A stretch of 64,000 nucleotides of DNA. Origin: JAHEFU01 sp020440645. Its GTDB lineage: Bacteria; 4484-113; JAFGCY01. The stretch covers positions 1 to 64,000 of the forward strand of contig JAGRNR010000013.1 of NCBI GenBank assembly GCA_020440645.1, written 5' to 3'. The notes beneath the pieces are model-generated. The model worked only from the letters and a program-made list of their open reading frames with translations. It had not been told where the DNA came from and ran no database searches. The translations under genes were made by a program, and so were the position numbers. Numbering within the stretch: position 1 is the first letter of the stretch; every line of letters starts with the position of its first letter. Below, piece by piece: positions 17,344 to 25,845 of the stretch.

Positions 17344-17454
17344 AACCCCGGGTATCAGGTGACTGCCGGCGCCGTAATCATCCACTTAGCGCTGCTACCT
17401 TCCGATCCTGACGCAGTTCATAGCGATCACCCGCAACAGGCCCGATACCACGGA
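17344..17454 (-). ncRNA. ffs: Signal recognition particle RNA (4.5S-like)
   Basis: On the minus strand the Ffh-binding hairpin is unmistakable: CAGGATCGGAAGGTAGCAGC, with the GGAA tetraloop and the asymmetric CAG/AGCAG internal loop of helix 8. The ends pair: GGTATCGGG at the 5' side with CCTGATACC near the 3' side, nine pairs with one G-U. A TTTTGTTTTTT run follows, a built-in terminator. At about 110 nt this is the small, Alu-less bacterial form. It would bind Ffh to target membrane proteins. It stands alone between the propeller gene and a secreted protein gene. Confidence 0.94.
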
Positions 17455-17560
17455 GCTAGATATTTTACCGCAGACAATCAAGTTGTAAAGGGCAATCTTC
17501 ACACTTGCGAAAATGCTTTTGACTTATCCAAAATGCATCAACAAGCCATATATAAAAGGT

Positions 17561-17593
17561 ATGGCCGGCCCCACTGTAAGGCAGGACCGGCCA
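17561..17593 (-). terminator. Terminator after secreted protein gene
   Basis: On the minus strand ATGGCCGG pairs with CCGGCCAT around a 17-base region that can extend the stem, followed by ACCTTTTATAT. It lies 38 bases after the 17631-18551 stop. Confidence 0.7.
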
Positions 17594-17630
17594 TGGCGTT
17601 GAGACCAGGTTGGAAGTGGCGCGTGGGGCT

Positions 17631-18551
17631 TCAGGCGCTGTCGCGGATCAGGAATTCGCGGAACCAGCCGATCTGCTCCGGCGTGGCCGGGTCAGCCGCC
17701 AGCTGCGGGGCGAATTCCAGCACGAGCGCCGTCATCAGCATGAAGTCCGACTTGCTGATCCCGACCGCACCGGGCAGCTCGAAGCTGTCCCAGCCCTGCT
17801 TGGAGAAGTAGCGCTCATCGCTTTGCATGCCGGCCTGGTGGATGAACTCCTGCACCAGCACGTCGCGCACCTTGGGCTTGAGGAACACGCCGTCGGTGCT
17901 CTTGAAGGCGTGGATCCAGTTGTCGATCTCGCGGTAGGGTTCGTCCTTTGTCTGCAGCGGCTTGACCAGCCGGTTGTGCAGCTCATCCGCGGACTCGCTG
18001 TCCAGCCGCTTCCAGTCATCGGCGTAGGTGAGCATCACGGCTCCCAGCCAGGCGCGCAGCTCCGGGTCGCTGCTGAGTACGAACCATTCGGCATCGTAGC
18101 AGCACCAGAAGCCGTACAGTGCGGCGATGTCAGGCTCCATTTTGAGGCTGCCGTCGATCACGCCGTTCATGTAGCGGCTCTTGGCCAGCCGAGTCGGCTG
18201 GTTGTCGCGGTAGCCATCGAGGTACCACTGCGGGATCGGCAGCTCCGCCATCATGTTGCTCATCACCGCCACTTCGGGCAGTGCGCTGAGCTGCGCCTGG
18301 ATCATCCCGATCGCCTCGCCGTTGGAGACGGAATCACCGATCGCCTGGCCGCTGAGCCGCTCGAGCGCGGGTGCGACCCAGCTTGCATCGTGCTTCTGGT
18401 CGAAGTAGGGCTGCCCCGGGGCCAGGTCGGATCCGGCAATCGTGCCGCTGATGTGGTCATAGATCCCCTCCGCGCTGGCGGCGGCGGGGAGCATGATGGA
18501 CACTGCCAGCAGCATGGCCGGCAGCATGGTCTTTCCAGTGGTTCTGATCAT
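17631..18551 (-). CDS. Secreted protein of unknown function
   Basis: 306 residues. GGGAGGAG precedes the ATG. A Sec signal peptide (LPAMLLAVSIMLPAAASA) ends near residue 27 with an AXA site. The mature part is mostly helical by eye, rich in Trp, Asp and Leu, with no Cys pair pattern and no known motif. Segments include GSDLAPGQPYFDQKHDASWV and LPIPQWYLDGYRDNQ. Own terminator downstream, and the next gene upstream has another, so it is monocistronic. I do not recognise it. Confidence 0.8.
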   Translation of the reverse strand: MIRTTGKTMLPAMLLAVSIMLPAAASAEGIYDHISGTIAGSDLAPGQPYFDQKHDASWVAPALERLSGQAIGDSVSNGEAIGMIQAQLSALPEVAVMSNMMAELPIPQWYLDGYRDNQPTRLAKSRYMNGVIDGSLKMEPDIAALYGFWCCYDAEWFVLSSDPELRAWLGAVMLTYADDWKRLDSESADELHNRLVKPLQTKDEPYREIDNWIHAFKSTDGVFLKPKVRDVLVQEFIHQAGMQSDERYFSKQGWDSFELPGAVGISKSDFMLMTALVLEFAPQLAADPATPEQIGWFREFLIRDSA

Positions 18552-18633
18552 GGTTCTCCTCCCACACTCATGATTTCCTGGTGCTGTATCAGACCGGGAA
18601 ATCAGCGATGGCGTTCCAAGCGCCGGATAGAGC

Positions 18634-18660
18634 GAAGGCCCGGGCAGTACCCGGGCCTTC
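18634..18660 (-). terminator. Hairpin after cytochrome c gene
   Basis: An 11-bp perfect stem (GAAGGCCCGGG / CCCGGGCCTTC, loop 5) stands 36 bases after the cytochrome stop. The T-tract is poor, so termination may be incomplete or bidirectional. Confidence 0.65.
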
Positions 18661-18695
18661 CAGTGAATCGCAGTTTCTGAGACGTAGCTGATGCG

Positions 18696-19712
18696 CTAAA
18701 CGTTCTCGGCAATGTAGTGTGCCACATCAACGACATCCTGGTCGGAGAGGATGTCGGAAGCGTAATGCGGCATTGCATTCTCCTCGAACACGCTGTCCTC
18801 GTCGTGGTCCCCGCCCTCCTCGTGCCCTCCGCAGGGATTTTCACCACAGGGATTCTCGTCCTGGGCCCAGGCGGTGTCGATGCCGAGCATCCAGGCCACG
18901 GCGCGGTCCAGGTCATGGCTCGGCACGGCGGCGGAGTAGACGGCATCCTCATAGGCGCCGTACCAGTCCTTCTGCTTGCGGATCTTGGCCATGATCTGCA
19001 TCGGGTTGAGCCACTCACTGGCGCCATGCAGCTCCTCGAGGCCCTCGATGTCTCCTTCATGGCAGCGCTCGCAGGAATGCTCGTAGATGCGCTCGCCGTT
19101 CTCCATGTTCGGGGTCAGGCCGGCGACCGGCATGCTGCGGTTGATGTCCAGCACGAAGGGCGCGGCATCCCAGGCGGTCTCATCGGCAATGCTTTCGAGG
19201 TAGGCGGTCAGGGCCTCGCCATCGCTGCCCTCGATCAGCTGCTCCTTGTGCGCCATGTAGGGCGCGCCGACACAGAAGTTGGCGGCATCCAGCAGGGTCG
19301 CGGCCTTGCCGGCGCCGGCATCCAGCGAGGCCTGGTCGACATGCTTCCAGCTGCCACGCGGGGCTGCGCCATAGGCAGTGTGCGCGATCAGCCGTGCTTC
19401 CTTCTCATCGTCGGGGCTGGCGGCATGGCAATGTGCGCAGGTCAGGCCGGTGTTGCTGTACTCGGTGCCGCGGAAGATCGCCTCTCCGCGGGCCACAAGC
19501 TCTGTCCCGCTCAGTGCTCCACCCGCATCGGCGCTGCCATCCGTATCGGCTGCACCGCCGCTGTCATCTGAATTGTCACTGGTATTGGTATCGCTGCTGG
19601 AAGTGCCGCCGCTGGATCCACCGCTGTCCGCGTTGTCGCCACCCCCACCTCCGGGGCAGCCGCACAGCATCAGCAGTCCAAGCACGAGGCTGGCTATCAG
19701 GGCCTTGTTCAT
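18696..19712 (-). CDS. Di-haem c-type cytochrome lipoprotein
   Basis: 338 residues. The signal MNKALIASLVLGLLMLCGCP has a lipobox-like Cys at 17 or 19, then a long Gly/Ser/Asp linker. Two covalent haem sites are visible: Cys92-Ala-His-Cys95-His96 and Cys214-Glu-Arg-Cys217-His218. The C-terminus (MPHYASDILSDQDVVDVAHY) is the usual class I cytochrome c end, where the Met is a likely axial ligand. A His/Asp/Glu-rich patch (about 285-300) may bind metal. GGAGGA precedes the ATG. Probably an outer-face electron carrier, in the style of SoxA or thiosulfate/sulfite-linked cytochromes; the donor is unknown. Confidence 0.92.
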   Translation of the reverse strand: MNKALIASLVLGLLMLCGCPGGGGGDNADSGGSSGGTSSSDTNTSDNSDDSGGAADTDGSADAGGALSGTELVARGEAIFRGTEYSNTGLTCAHCHAASPDDEKEARLIAHTAYGAAPRGSWKHVDQASLDAGAGKAATLLDAANFCVGAPYMAHKEQLIEGSDGEALTAYLESIADETAWDAAPFVLDINRSMPVAGLTPNMENGERIYEHSCERCHEGDIEGLEELHGASEWLNPMQIMAKIRKQKDWYGAYEDAVYSAAVPSHDLDRAVAWMLGIDTAWAQDENPCGENPCGGHEEGGDHDEDSVFEENAMPHYASDILSDQDVVDVAHYIAENV

Positions 19713-19797
19713 TGTTTGTCCTCCATCTCTCGCATTACTCTGGTTATATCAATTCTTAACCGAAACCCGCTCAAATGCAATAAGTTATTCTCATCAA

Positions 19798-20175
19798 GTG
19801 AAGCTTGTGACCGACGAATTCCTGTTCTTCAGCCTCGACCTGTCCGGATCCCGCGACTTCTACACGAAGCTGCTAGGCTACAGCGTGCTGGCCGATGAGG
19901 ACTGGGGATTTAGCATGCTGGCGCTGCCGGACGGTGCACGGATCGGGCTGATGCATCCGCGCAACTGGGCCGGCTGGCAGGAAGGGGATGCACTGCCGGA
20001 GCCGGTGCTCTGCCTGCGCACGGATGAGCTCGATTCAGCAATGGCCGAACTGAAGGCCGGTGGAGCAACATGCGGCGAAGCGGATGGCGAGCGTGGCAAG
20101 GCGCGGGGCTGCCGCATCGCCGACCCCAATGGACGCACGCTCTACCTGTTTGAGGACCCGGCCGAGCCAGTGTAA
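19798..20175 (+). CDS. VOC (glyoxalase/dioxygenase-fold) family protein
   Basis: 125 residues from GTG 19798. The start is set by a -10-like TATTCT ending exactly six bases before it, a spacing seen at many genes here. The sequence follows the VOC pattern: DEFLFFSLDLSGSRDFYTKLLGYSV at the start, then SMLALPDGARIGLMHPRNW and VLCLRTDELDSAMAELKAGGA, ending in RIADPNGRTLYLFE. One beta-alpha-beta-beta-beta module pair is present. Metal-binding residues cannot be assigned with certainty. Substrate unknown; fosfomycin-resistance-like or dioxygenase-like roles are possible. Confidence 0.85.
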   Translation: MKLVTDEFLFFSLDLSGSRDFYTKLLGYSVLADEDWGFSMLALPDGARIGLMHPRNWAGWQEGDALPEPVLCLRTDELDSAMAELKAGGATCGEADGERGKARGCRIADPNGRTLYLFEDPAEPV

Positions 20176-20240
20176 TGCCGGGCTGAGGATTGCCAACGGG
20201 CTGAGGGGCGGCATTCATTTGATGCTAGAATCAAAGCCGG

Positions 20241-20708
20241 ATGCCGCAGTACAGCGTCTATACGGTTGGCCACGGGAGCGAGGACTGGGACAGCTTCGCC
20301 CGCCGCCTGTCCGGCCATAACATCGAAGTGCTGATGGACGTGCGTGCCTGGCCCTACGTGGATGCCAGCTGGTTCAACCGCGACCGCCTCGAACACAACA
20401 CCCGCAAGAAGGGTTGGGAGTACCTCTGGCTCGGTGCCAAGCTTGGTGCGCTGACCGAGGACGGCCGGCTGGACTACCTCGCCAAGGAGCGCGAGAAGCG
20501 CTACCAGGACGGCATCGTCGAGCTGATGAACATGGCCGCCGAGCGCAATGTGTGCATCCTCTCAAGCCAGCTTGACCCGATGGAGAGCCACCGCCACCAC
20601 CTCGTGGCCCAAACCCTGATGCGCCATGACATCGGCGTGAAGCACATCCTCGGCGACGGCGAACTTATGCCGGCGCAAGCCGACCTGTTCCACGGCCTGC
20701 CGGGCTAG
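20241..20708 (+). CDS. DUF488 domain-containing protein
   Basis: 155 residues. The family marks are YTVGHGSEDWDSFARRL near the start, LMDVRAWPYVDASWFNRD, and the late block CILSSQLDPMESHRHHL, where most family members have a Cys-x-Glu-x-x-Pro and Cys-His-Arg arrangement; here the Cys of CHR is Ser. A -10-like TAGAAT (20226-20231) lies nine bases before the ATG and there is no Shine-Dalgarno site, so the mRNA is probably leaderless or nearly so. Biochemical role unsettled. Confidence 0.88.
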   Translation: MPQYSVYTVGHGSEDWDSFARRLSGHNIEVLMDVRAWPYVDASWFNRDRLEHNTRKKGWEYLWLGAKLGALTEDGRLDYLAKEREKRYQDGIVELMNMAAERNVCILSSQLDPMESHRHHLVAQTLMRHDIGVKHILGDGELMPAQADLFHGLPG

Positions 20709-20711
20709 GAG

Positions 20712-20753
20712 GCCTGACGCAAGTCAGGCGATGGAACTGCGGCGCGAGCCGCA
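20712..20753. repeat. Two adjacent GNRA-loop hairpins
   Basis: GCCTGAC-GCAA-GTCAGGC (20712-20729) and TGCGGC-GCGA-GCCGCA (20738-20753) follow the DUF488 stop. Both have perfect stems and GNRA tetraloops. They may act as 3' stabilisers or U-poor terminators; similar GCAA-loop stems occur near 5500 and after dnaN. Confidence 0.5.
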
Positions 20754-20840
20754 TAACGATAAAACGAACCCGTGCTGACAACGCATCAGGTTCGCCGCGC
20801 TCAGGAGACATCGAGACTGTAGTTACAGTTTTATAAACCA

Positions 20841-20867
20841 CAGAGGACACAGAGAGCACAGAGGAAA
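20841..20867. repeat. 9-bp-period repeat, ACAGAG type
   Basis: Three units in a row: CACAGAGGA, CACAGAGAG, CACAGAGGA. The same unit forms the two arms of the inverted array at 32964-33150. Only one arm is present here. Confidence 0.6.
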
Positions 20868-20893
20868 GCAGAATTCTACAACAGCAATCTTCC

Positions 20894-21547
20894 TCAAGGC
20901 AGCAAGCCTTCAGCCCGCTTAATTCCATCACGAATCTCACCTGTATAGGCATTGATCAGATGCTCATAGGCATCGGTAGCGTACCATTCAGAGAAACGCC
21001 CATATGTGAAGAACCCATCCCTAGCCATTGAGCGCAGTTCCTCACCGGGAATCTCCTGCAGTTTCTCGTCGCGGATCGCTACGTTGTAACCGGCTGAAAT
21101 CCGCATGCCCGTGATTTCGCTGTACAGATCCAAAAGCCCAGGCTCATCCTCGCTGACAACAAGATCCCCAGGCAGCAGGACCGGCAGTCGTGGGTACTCC
21201 CCTTCGCGCTGTGCATAGACTGTACGCATTGAAGGGTATCCGCAGGCCATCATCTGCTGCGTCATTGACCACATCTTGTCATGTTCTGTTGCGAAACTGA
21301 GCTGCTCGGCGGTTTCAGCAAGTCCGAAGTGATAGCCGTAATAGAACAGCAAGGTACGAATAACTGCCTCGTCCTGCGGGTCGTCGGCAGTTTCCAGCTT
21401 CTCCAACAGCATATTGACAACCGAACTGACTTGATAGGCATAGGATTCATGTTCGCGCTCACAGAATGGACATTGTTCCGCCTGCGCTGTAACTGTCATG
21501 TACAGTACAAAGGAAATCACAAATGCCGGAAATCGTGGATACCGCAT
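20894..21547 (-). CDS. Secreted protein of unknown function with CxxC
   Basis: 217 residues. The ATG at 21547 is preceded by GGGGGTG, better placed than the in-frame GTG at 21556 that lies within that site. A signal peptide (MRYPRFPAFVISFVLYMTV, cut after TAQA) is followed directly by EQCPFCEREHES, a CxxC close to the mature N-terminus that could bind metal or be redox-active. The rest is acidic and helical, with no recognised domain. Standalone gene. Confidence 0.75.
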   Translation of the reverse strand: MRYPRFPAFVISFVLYMTVTAQAEQCPFCEREHESYAYQVSSVVNMLLEKLETADDPQDEAVIRTLLFYYGYHFGLAETAEQLSFATEHDKMWSMTQQMMACGYPSMRTVYAQREGEYPRLPVLLPGDLVVSEDEPGLLDLYSEITGMRISAGYNVAIRDEKLQEIPGEELRSMARDGFFTYGRFSEWYATDAYEHLINAYTGEIRDGIKRAEGLLP

Positions 21548-21707
21548 GTTTGTCACCCCCTGAATCCCTCATACTGATATTAACATGGAACACAGATTGA
21601 CTACTCCCCGGTTGATGAACCAGGTCCAAGGCCTACCGGGCTGATCCTGGAACTGGCTGCGCGCATTTGCAGATAATCCGCTGGTTGCATTGCCAACTTG
21701 CCACCAA

Positions 21708-22415
21708 TCAATCCACCAGCCCTGACTGCTGCCCTCTGCCAGTCGCCTGCCCCAGTACCTCATCCTTATGCAGCAGTTCCGTCAGCAGCCGCAGCACAGC
21801 CAGCCGGCCGTAGATGCCCTGCTGTGGGTCATGGACGTAACCGCCGCCCAGCCCGGCGGACTGCAGTCCGCGGCTCTCCCGCAGGTAGCGCTCGATGATG
21901 CGCAACGTCGCCGGTCCGGCAGAGGATGGTTTGGCCAGGCGATCCAGCATGCCGCCTCCGGCTTCGTGCTTCTCATCATGCAGCAGCTGGTAGCAAAGTT
22001 CACGAAGCTTCATGTGGTGGCGTTCCAGTACGTAGGGGTTGATCACCACGAGTTCAGTCATTGCGGGGCGCTTGAGCAGGGTTGAGTAGAGCAGGTAGGC
22101 CAGCGCTGTCATCAGCAAAGTGACAAGCACTGCCTCAGGCCCGATCATGAATCCGCTGGCAAGTGCCAGCAGACCACCGAGCAGCAAGACCGGAACCACA
22201 TGCCCGATCCACCACTGCTGCACACGGCTGATGCAGAACCGTAACACCTCATGGTTGGCCGCCAGCGCATGCCGACGCAGGGCCTCCGAATCGATCCCGC
22301 CGATGCGCAGCACGTCGATGCCGAGCCTCTGCATGAATTCGAGGTACTCACGCTGCATCTCAGGCTCGTAAAGCACGTCTTCCATCCATGAACCCTGCAA
22401 GCGCTTGCCTTCCAA
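21708..22415 (-). CDS. Two-helix membrane protein of unknown function
   Basis: 235 residues. The start is TTG 22415, supported by GGGGAGG seven bases upstream; ATG at residue 11 is an alternative. Two adjacent membrane helices (about 75-120) sit between an N-terminal helical domain and a C-terminal cytoplasmic region ending in a helical repeat. It lies 89 bases after the last TPR-TIR gene on the same strand, so it could be read together with it, although a -10-like TATATT lies just upstream. No family recognised. Confidence 0.75.
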   Translation of the reverse strand: MEGKRLQGSWMEDVLYEPEMQREYLEFMQRLGIDVLRIGGIDSEALRRHALAANHEVLRFCISRVQQWWIGHVVPVLLLGGLLALASGFMIGPEAVLVTLLMTALAYLLYSTLLKRPAMTELVVINPYVLERHHMKLRELCYQLLHDEKHEAGGGMLDRLAKPSSAGPATLRIIERYLRESRGLQSAGLGGGYVHDPQQGIYGRLAVLRLLTELLHKDEVLGQATGRGQQSGLVD

Positions 22416-22504
22416 TTACGGTCCTCCCCATCGCCAATATACCGCCGCCTGACAGGCTGTGCAAGTTTGAAGGGGTTGCGCGGGAAATCAGTGCCGCGGG
22501 GCAA

Positions 22505-23938
22505 TCATTCCATCCACTTGATGAGCTTGTCAATGAAGGCCGTGAAGAACTCATCAGACCAGGACATGCCGTTTACCTTGCACAGGCCGCGGATGTCATC
22601 CGGAAGTTCCCCGGGATCCGGCCATGCAAAACCCTCCATCATCACCGGGATGATGTGCGTCCCGCAATGCAGCGCAGTGGCGATCTCATTTCTGGCAACG
22701 TCCGACTCATCTGCACAGCGGGCCAGGAAGTCCGGTGTCAGCAGGATCACCATGTGCCGGCTGTAGCGGATGGCATCCCGGAGCGCATCCTCAAAGACCC
22801 CGCTGCCAAGGCTGTCAACGTCCCGGAATACGGACTTGCCCCGCAGGTCCATATGTGCCTGCAGCAGCATGGAGGATGTCTTCCCCGGATCCCGCCGGTA
22901 GCAGATGAATACATCATGCTTCTTCTCGCTGTCAGGTACTGGTTCAACGGCCTTTGGCTGGCTGGCAACCTGCTCCTCCACCAGCTTCTCCGGCCTTGGC
23001 GACATCCAGTCCTTCAGCGTTTCCTTCAGGAAGGCGGGCTCCACTCCTATCTTCCCGCATTGCAGGCTTGCCCTGAACGCTTCCTCAATTGCCTCTTCAT
23101 GATGCCCGGCGTCATACATGATGATTGCGCGGGCCAGGCATACTTCCCAGGAAACAGGAAATCCCTGGGACTCGAACATCTGCTCCGCCCTGGAAAACTC
23201 AGCCATGGCTTCCTCATACCTGCCGAGCATTCCGAAAGCCGTGCCACGGTTCATGATTATGATGGGATGCACAGGCTGGCCCAGCCTGCTGAAATGTTCT
23301 TCCGCTTCGTCAATGGCAACGAGTGCCTCATCGTAGCGACCCATCAGTCCGAGAATCATCCCCCGGTTTCCGGGGATCTGGGGGTACGTTTCCTGGCCCA
23401 TTCCAATGAAACTGCGTTCTGCAGCGGAGAGCGCAGCCAGGGCCTCTTCGTATCTGCCGAATTCCACGAATACCCGGGCCCGGCTGATTATCACCGTTGG
23501 CAGGACCGGTATTCCCTGTTCCCGTGATTTAGCCTCCGATGCGGTGTGTGCCGCCAGGGCATCCTCATAGCGTCCCTGCGCATGGAATATGTTGCCTCTG
23601 ATGTTGTCAATCTCAGGATAGACCGGGAGGGCCTGCTCCTTCAGCAGTTCCTCGCACCTGGAGCAGGCATTCAGTGAGTCCTCCAGAAGACCAAGCGTGT
23701 GGAAGACATTCGCACGAATCAGCTCAATTTCCGGACTGGCGGGTTTGCCCTGTTCCCGCAGCAACGATTCGACCGTCCCGCAGGCCTCCAGTGCCTCCGG
23801 GAACCTTCTGAGGCTCCTCAGCAGCTCAGCACGCCTGAACACTAGTTCAGGGTCCAGTGGCTGTCCTGCATCGAGCAGGGCCTGCTCGACGGATAGCAGC
23901 TGCTCAAGTTCCTGCTGGGCTGTCAGTGGCCGGTCCAC
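22505..23938 (-). CDS. TPR-like repeat / TIR domain protein, copy 1 (SARM1-like TIR)
   Basis: 477 residues from GTG 23938, chosen because AATACT lies exactly six bases upstream, the arrangement of all five paralogs; the longer frame adds only eight unconserved residues. After the family lead VDRPLTAQQELEQLL come six 39-residue helical units (pattern GRYEEALAAL-x9-EQGLP-x2-P-x5-RG), a partial unit, and a TIR domain. TIR marks: DVFICYRR, the loop FRDVDSLGSGVFEDAL, and NEIATALHCGTHIIPV with Glu418 at the place of SARM1 catalytic Glu642. Predicted NAD+ hydrolase or signalling enzyme with a repeat sensor. Last copy in the transcription direction and the shortest. Confidence 0.93.
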   Translation of the reverse strand: MDRPLTAQQELEQLLSVEQALLDAGQPLDPELVFRRAELLRSLRRFPEALEACGTVESLLREQGKPASPEIELIRANVFHTLGLLEDSLNACSRCEELLKEQALPVYPEIDNIRGNIFHAQGRYEDALAAHTASEAKSREQGIPVLPTVIISRARVFVEFGRYEEALAALSAAERSFIGMGQETYPQIPGNRGMILGLMGRYDEALVAIDEAEEHFSRLGQPVHPIIIMNRGTAFGMLGRYEEAMAEFSRAEQMFESQGFPVSWEVCLARAIIMYDAGHHEEAIEEAFRASLQCGKIGVEPAFLKETLKDWMSPRPEKLVEEQVASQPKAVEPVPDSEKKHDVFICYRRDPGKTSSMLLQAHMDLRGKSVFRDVDSLGSGVFEDALRDAIRYSRHMVILLTPDFLARCADESDVARNEIATALHCGTHIIPVMMEGFAWPDPGELPDDIRGLCKVNGMSWSDEFFTAFIDKLIKWME

Positions 23939-23955
23939 GGGACTAGTATTGCATG

Positions 23956-24045
23956 GAGTCAAAAAGTCAACGAGTCACTCAGTCAATTGGAGTGTCGAGC
24001 ACGTTGCTGCACAGTTGACTCATTGACTGAGTGACTAGTTGACTT
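23956..24045. repeat. Inverted 8-bp-unit array between TIR copies 1 and 2
   Basis: Left arm 23956-23987 is four units (GAGTCAAA, AAGTCAAC, GAGTCACT, CAGTCAAT). Right arm 24014-24045 is four units of the complementary kind (GTTGACTC, ATTGACTG, AGTGACTA, GTTGACTT). The loop is 26 bases. In RNA the arms would pair into a long imperfect hairpin right after the copy 2 stop, so it may terminate transcription; it also overlaps the copy 1 promoter area. Confidence 0.85.
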
Positions 24046-24046
24046 C

Positions 24047-25720
24047 CTATTCCATCCACTTGAGCAGTTTGTCTATAAAGGCCGTGAAGAACTCATCAGA
24101 CCAGGACATCGCATTGATGCCTGTCAATGCGCGGATCTCCTCCGGCAGCTCTTCCGGCTTCGGCCAGATGAATCCCTCCATCATCACGGGGATGATGTGC
24201 GTGCCACAGTGCAGCGCCGTGGCAATCTCCTGCCTGACAACGTCCGCATCGTCCTCGCAGCAGCGCTGGAGGAAATCCTCCGTCAGCAGGATCACCATAT
24301 GGCGGCTGTAGCGGATGGCATCCTTCAGTGCATCCTCGAAGCGGCCACTTGACAATCCGTCCTGGTCGCGAAAGACCCGCTTGCCCTGCATGTCCATATG
24401 AGCCTGCAGCAGCATTGAGGCAGTCTTGCCCGGGTTGCGCCGGTAGCAGATGAACACATCGTGCTTCTTCTCGCTGTCCGGCACGTCGTCAATGGCAATG
24501 GGCTGGCTGGCAATCTGCTGTGCCACAAGCTGTTCCGGTTTTGGCGACATCCAGTCCTTGAGCGTTTCCATGATGAATGCCGGCTGCTTCACTCCTTGCT
24601 TCGCACAGGTGGCTATTGCGCGGTAAACCTCGCTGATCGCTTCATCCTTGTGTCCAGCCTCGAACATGGTGATGGCGCGGTCGAAATTCAGTTGCCAGTC
24701 CTCCGTGCGACCGCGTTTTCTGTTCATTGCCTCGGATCGTGAGTAGGCCTCCAGAGCAGATTCATACTGCCCGAGCTTGCCGAAGATGATCCCGCGAATG
24801 TGGTAGATGCCCTGCCAGACCGGCAGTCCCTGCTCACCGCACAGTCGCTCGGCCTCTGCGAGCGCAGCCAGGGATTCCTGGTACCTGCCCTGACGCTGGT
24901 AAACCTGGCCACGGTTGTTGGCAATCTGCGGGTAGACCGGCTTGCCGATCCTGATGACCTCAGCCTCGCATTGATCATATGCCTCAAGAGCCTCGTCATA
25001 TCGGCCCAGCTCAGAGTAGACAATACCCTGGCTTACAAGCATGCCGGGTTGCACCGGCAAGCCCTGCTGAATCCACAGCTTCTCTGCCTCCGCAAATTCA
25101 GCAAGCGCCTCCAGGCACATGCTAAGTTCACTGTAGATACTGCCGCGGCTAAGGGCTATGTTTGGCAACAATGACTGATCTTGTTCCCGGCTGAGTTGCT
25201 CAGCATCATCAAGTTCATGCAGGGCGGTCTCAAAGTCTCCCATCTGAAAGCGCGCTGTGCTGCGGTTGATGGCAACTGCCGGAAGGTGCCTGATGCCAAG
25301 TTCATCGGAAATCCTGTCAGCTTCGTCCAGTACCACAAGCATTTCCTGATACCGGCCCAGATTCTGGAAGATCGAACTGCGGATGCAGTAAATCCTCGGC
25401 AGACCCGCCATGTCCTGCTTCCTGGCAAGCTGCTCTGCCCTGTCACAGGCAGCCAGCGCTTCCTCCTTCCTGCCAAGAGTGAGGTATGTCCTGGCACGGG
25501 AAGACTCAATCTCGTGGCGAAGCGGCTGCCCCTGACTTTGGCACAATTCCTCCGCCTCGTTGCAGGCCGCCAGTACTTCTTCATACCTGTATAGGTTGTT
25601 GAGCAACCCAGCCCGCTTCAGGACCAGTTCCAGATCCGCAGGCTGGCCGGAATCACCTAGCTTCTGCTCCGCGGCAAGCAGCTGCTCGAGTTCCTGCTGG
25701 GGTGTCAGTGGCTGGTCCAC
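24047..25720 (-). CDS. TPR-like repeat / TIR domain protein, copy 2 (SARM1-like TIR)
   Basis: 557 residues from GTG 25720, with GATACT six bases upstream. Lead segment of 43 residues, eight 39-residue helical units (several diverged from the EQGLP form, such as KQDMAGLP), a partial ninth, then the TIR domain at about 421-557. It contains DVFICYRRNPGK, FRDQDGLSSGRFEDAL and RQEIATALHCG with Glu498 as predicted catalytic residue, then WPKPEELPEEIRAL and SWSDEFF, both also matched in SARM1. No signal peptide or membrane segment, so cytoplasmic. Same length and unit number as copy 3. Confidence 0.94.
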   Translation of the reverse strand: MDQPLTPQQELEQLLAAEQKLGDSGQPADLELVLKRAGLLNNLYRYEEVLAACNEAEELCQSQGQPLRHEIESSRARTYLTLGRKEEALAACDRAEQLARKQDMAGLPRIYCIRSSIFQNLGRYQEMLVVLDEADRISDELGIRHLPAVAINRSTARFQMGDFETALHELDDAEQLSREQDQSLLPNIALSRGSIYSELSMCLEALAEFAEAEKLWIQQGLPVQPGMLVSQGIVYSELGRYDEALEAYDQCEAEVIRIGKPVYPQIANNRGQVYQRQGRYQESLAALAEAERLCGEQGLPVWQGIYHIRGIIFGKLGQYESALEAYSRSEAMNRKRGRTEDWQLNFDRAITMFEAGHKDEAISEVYRAIATCAKQGVKQPAFIMETLKDWMSPKPEQLVAQQIASQPIAIDDVPDSEKKHDVFICYRRNPGKTASMLLQAHMDMQGKRVFRDQDGLSSGRFEDALKDAIRYSRHMVILLTEDFLQRCCEDDADVVRQEIATALHCGTHIIPVMMEGFIWPKPEELPEEIRALTGINAMSWSDEFFTAFIDKLLKWME

Positions 25721-25737
25721 AGGACTAGTATCTCATG

Positions 25738-25844
25738 GAGTCTGAGAGTCAATGAGTCAATTCGTCAATGAGTCAATGAGTCAACATGCATCATTGAGCA
25801 TGATGTCACACAGTTGACTTATTGACTATGTGACTGTTTGACTT
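25738..25844. repeat. Inverted 8-bp-unit array between TIR copies 2 and 3
   Basis: Left arm 25738-25785 has six units (mostly GAGTCAAT). Right arm 25813-25844 has four (GTTGACTT, ATTGACTA, TGTGACTG, TTTGACTT). The 27-base loop contains TTGAGCATGATG, close to TTGAGCACGATG in the loop of the fourth array. The right arm begins one base after the copy 3 stop. Confidence 0.87.
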
Positions 25845-25845
25845 C

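Noticed and set aside
17243..17345. Terminator for the propeller gene at 16103
   Set aside because: The hairpin near 17309-17333 has no T-run on the plus strand; the A-run belongs to the tail of the SRP RNA on the other strand.
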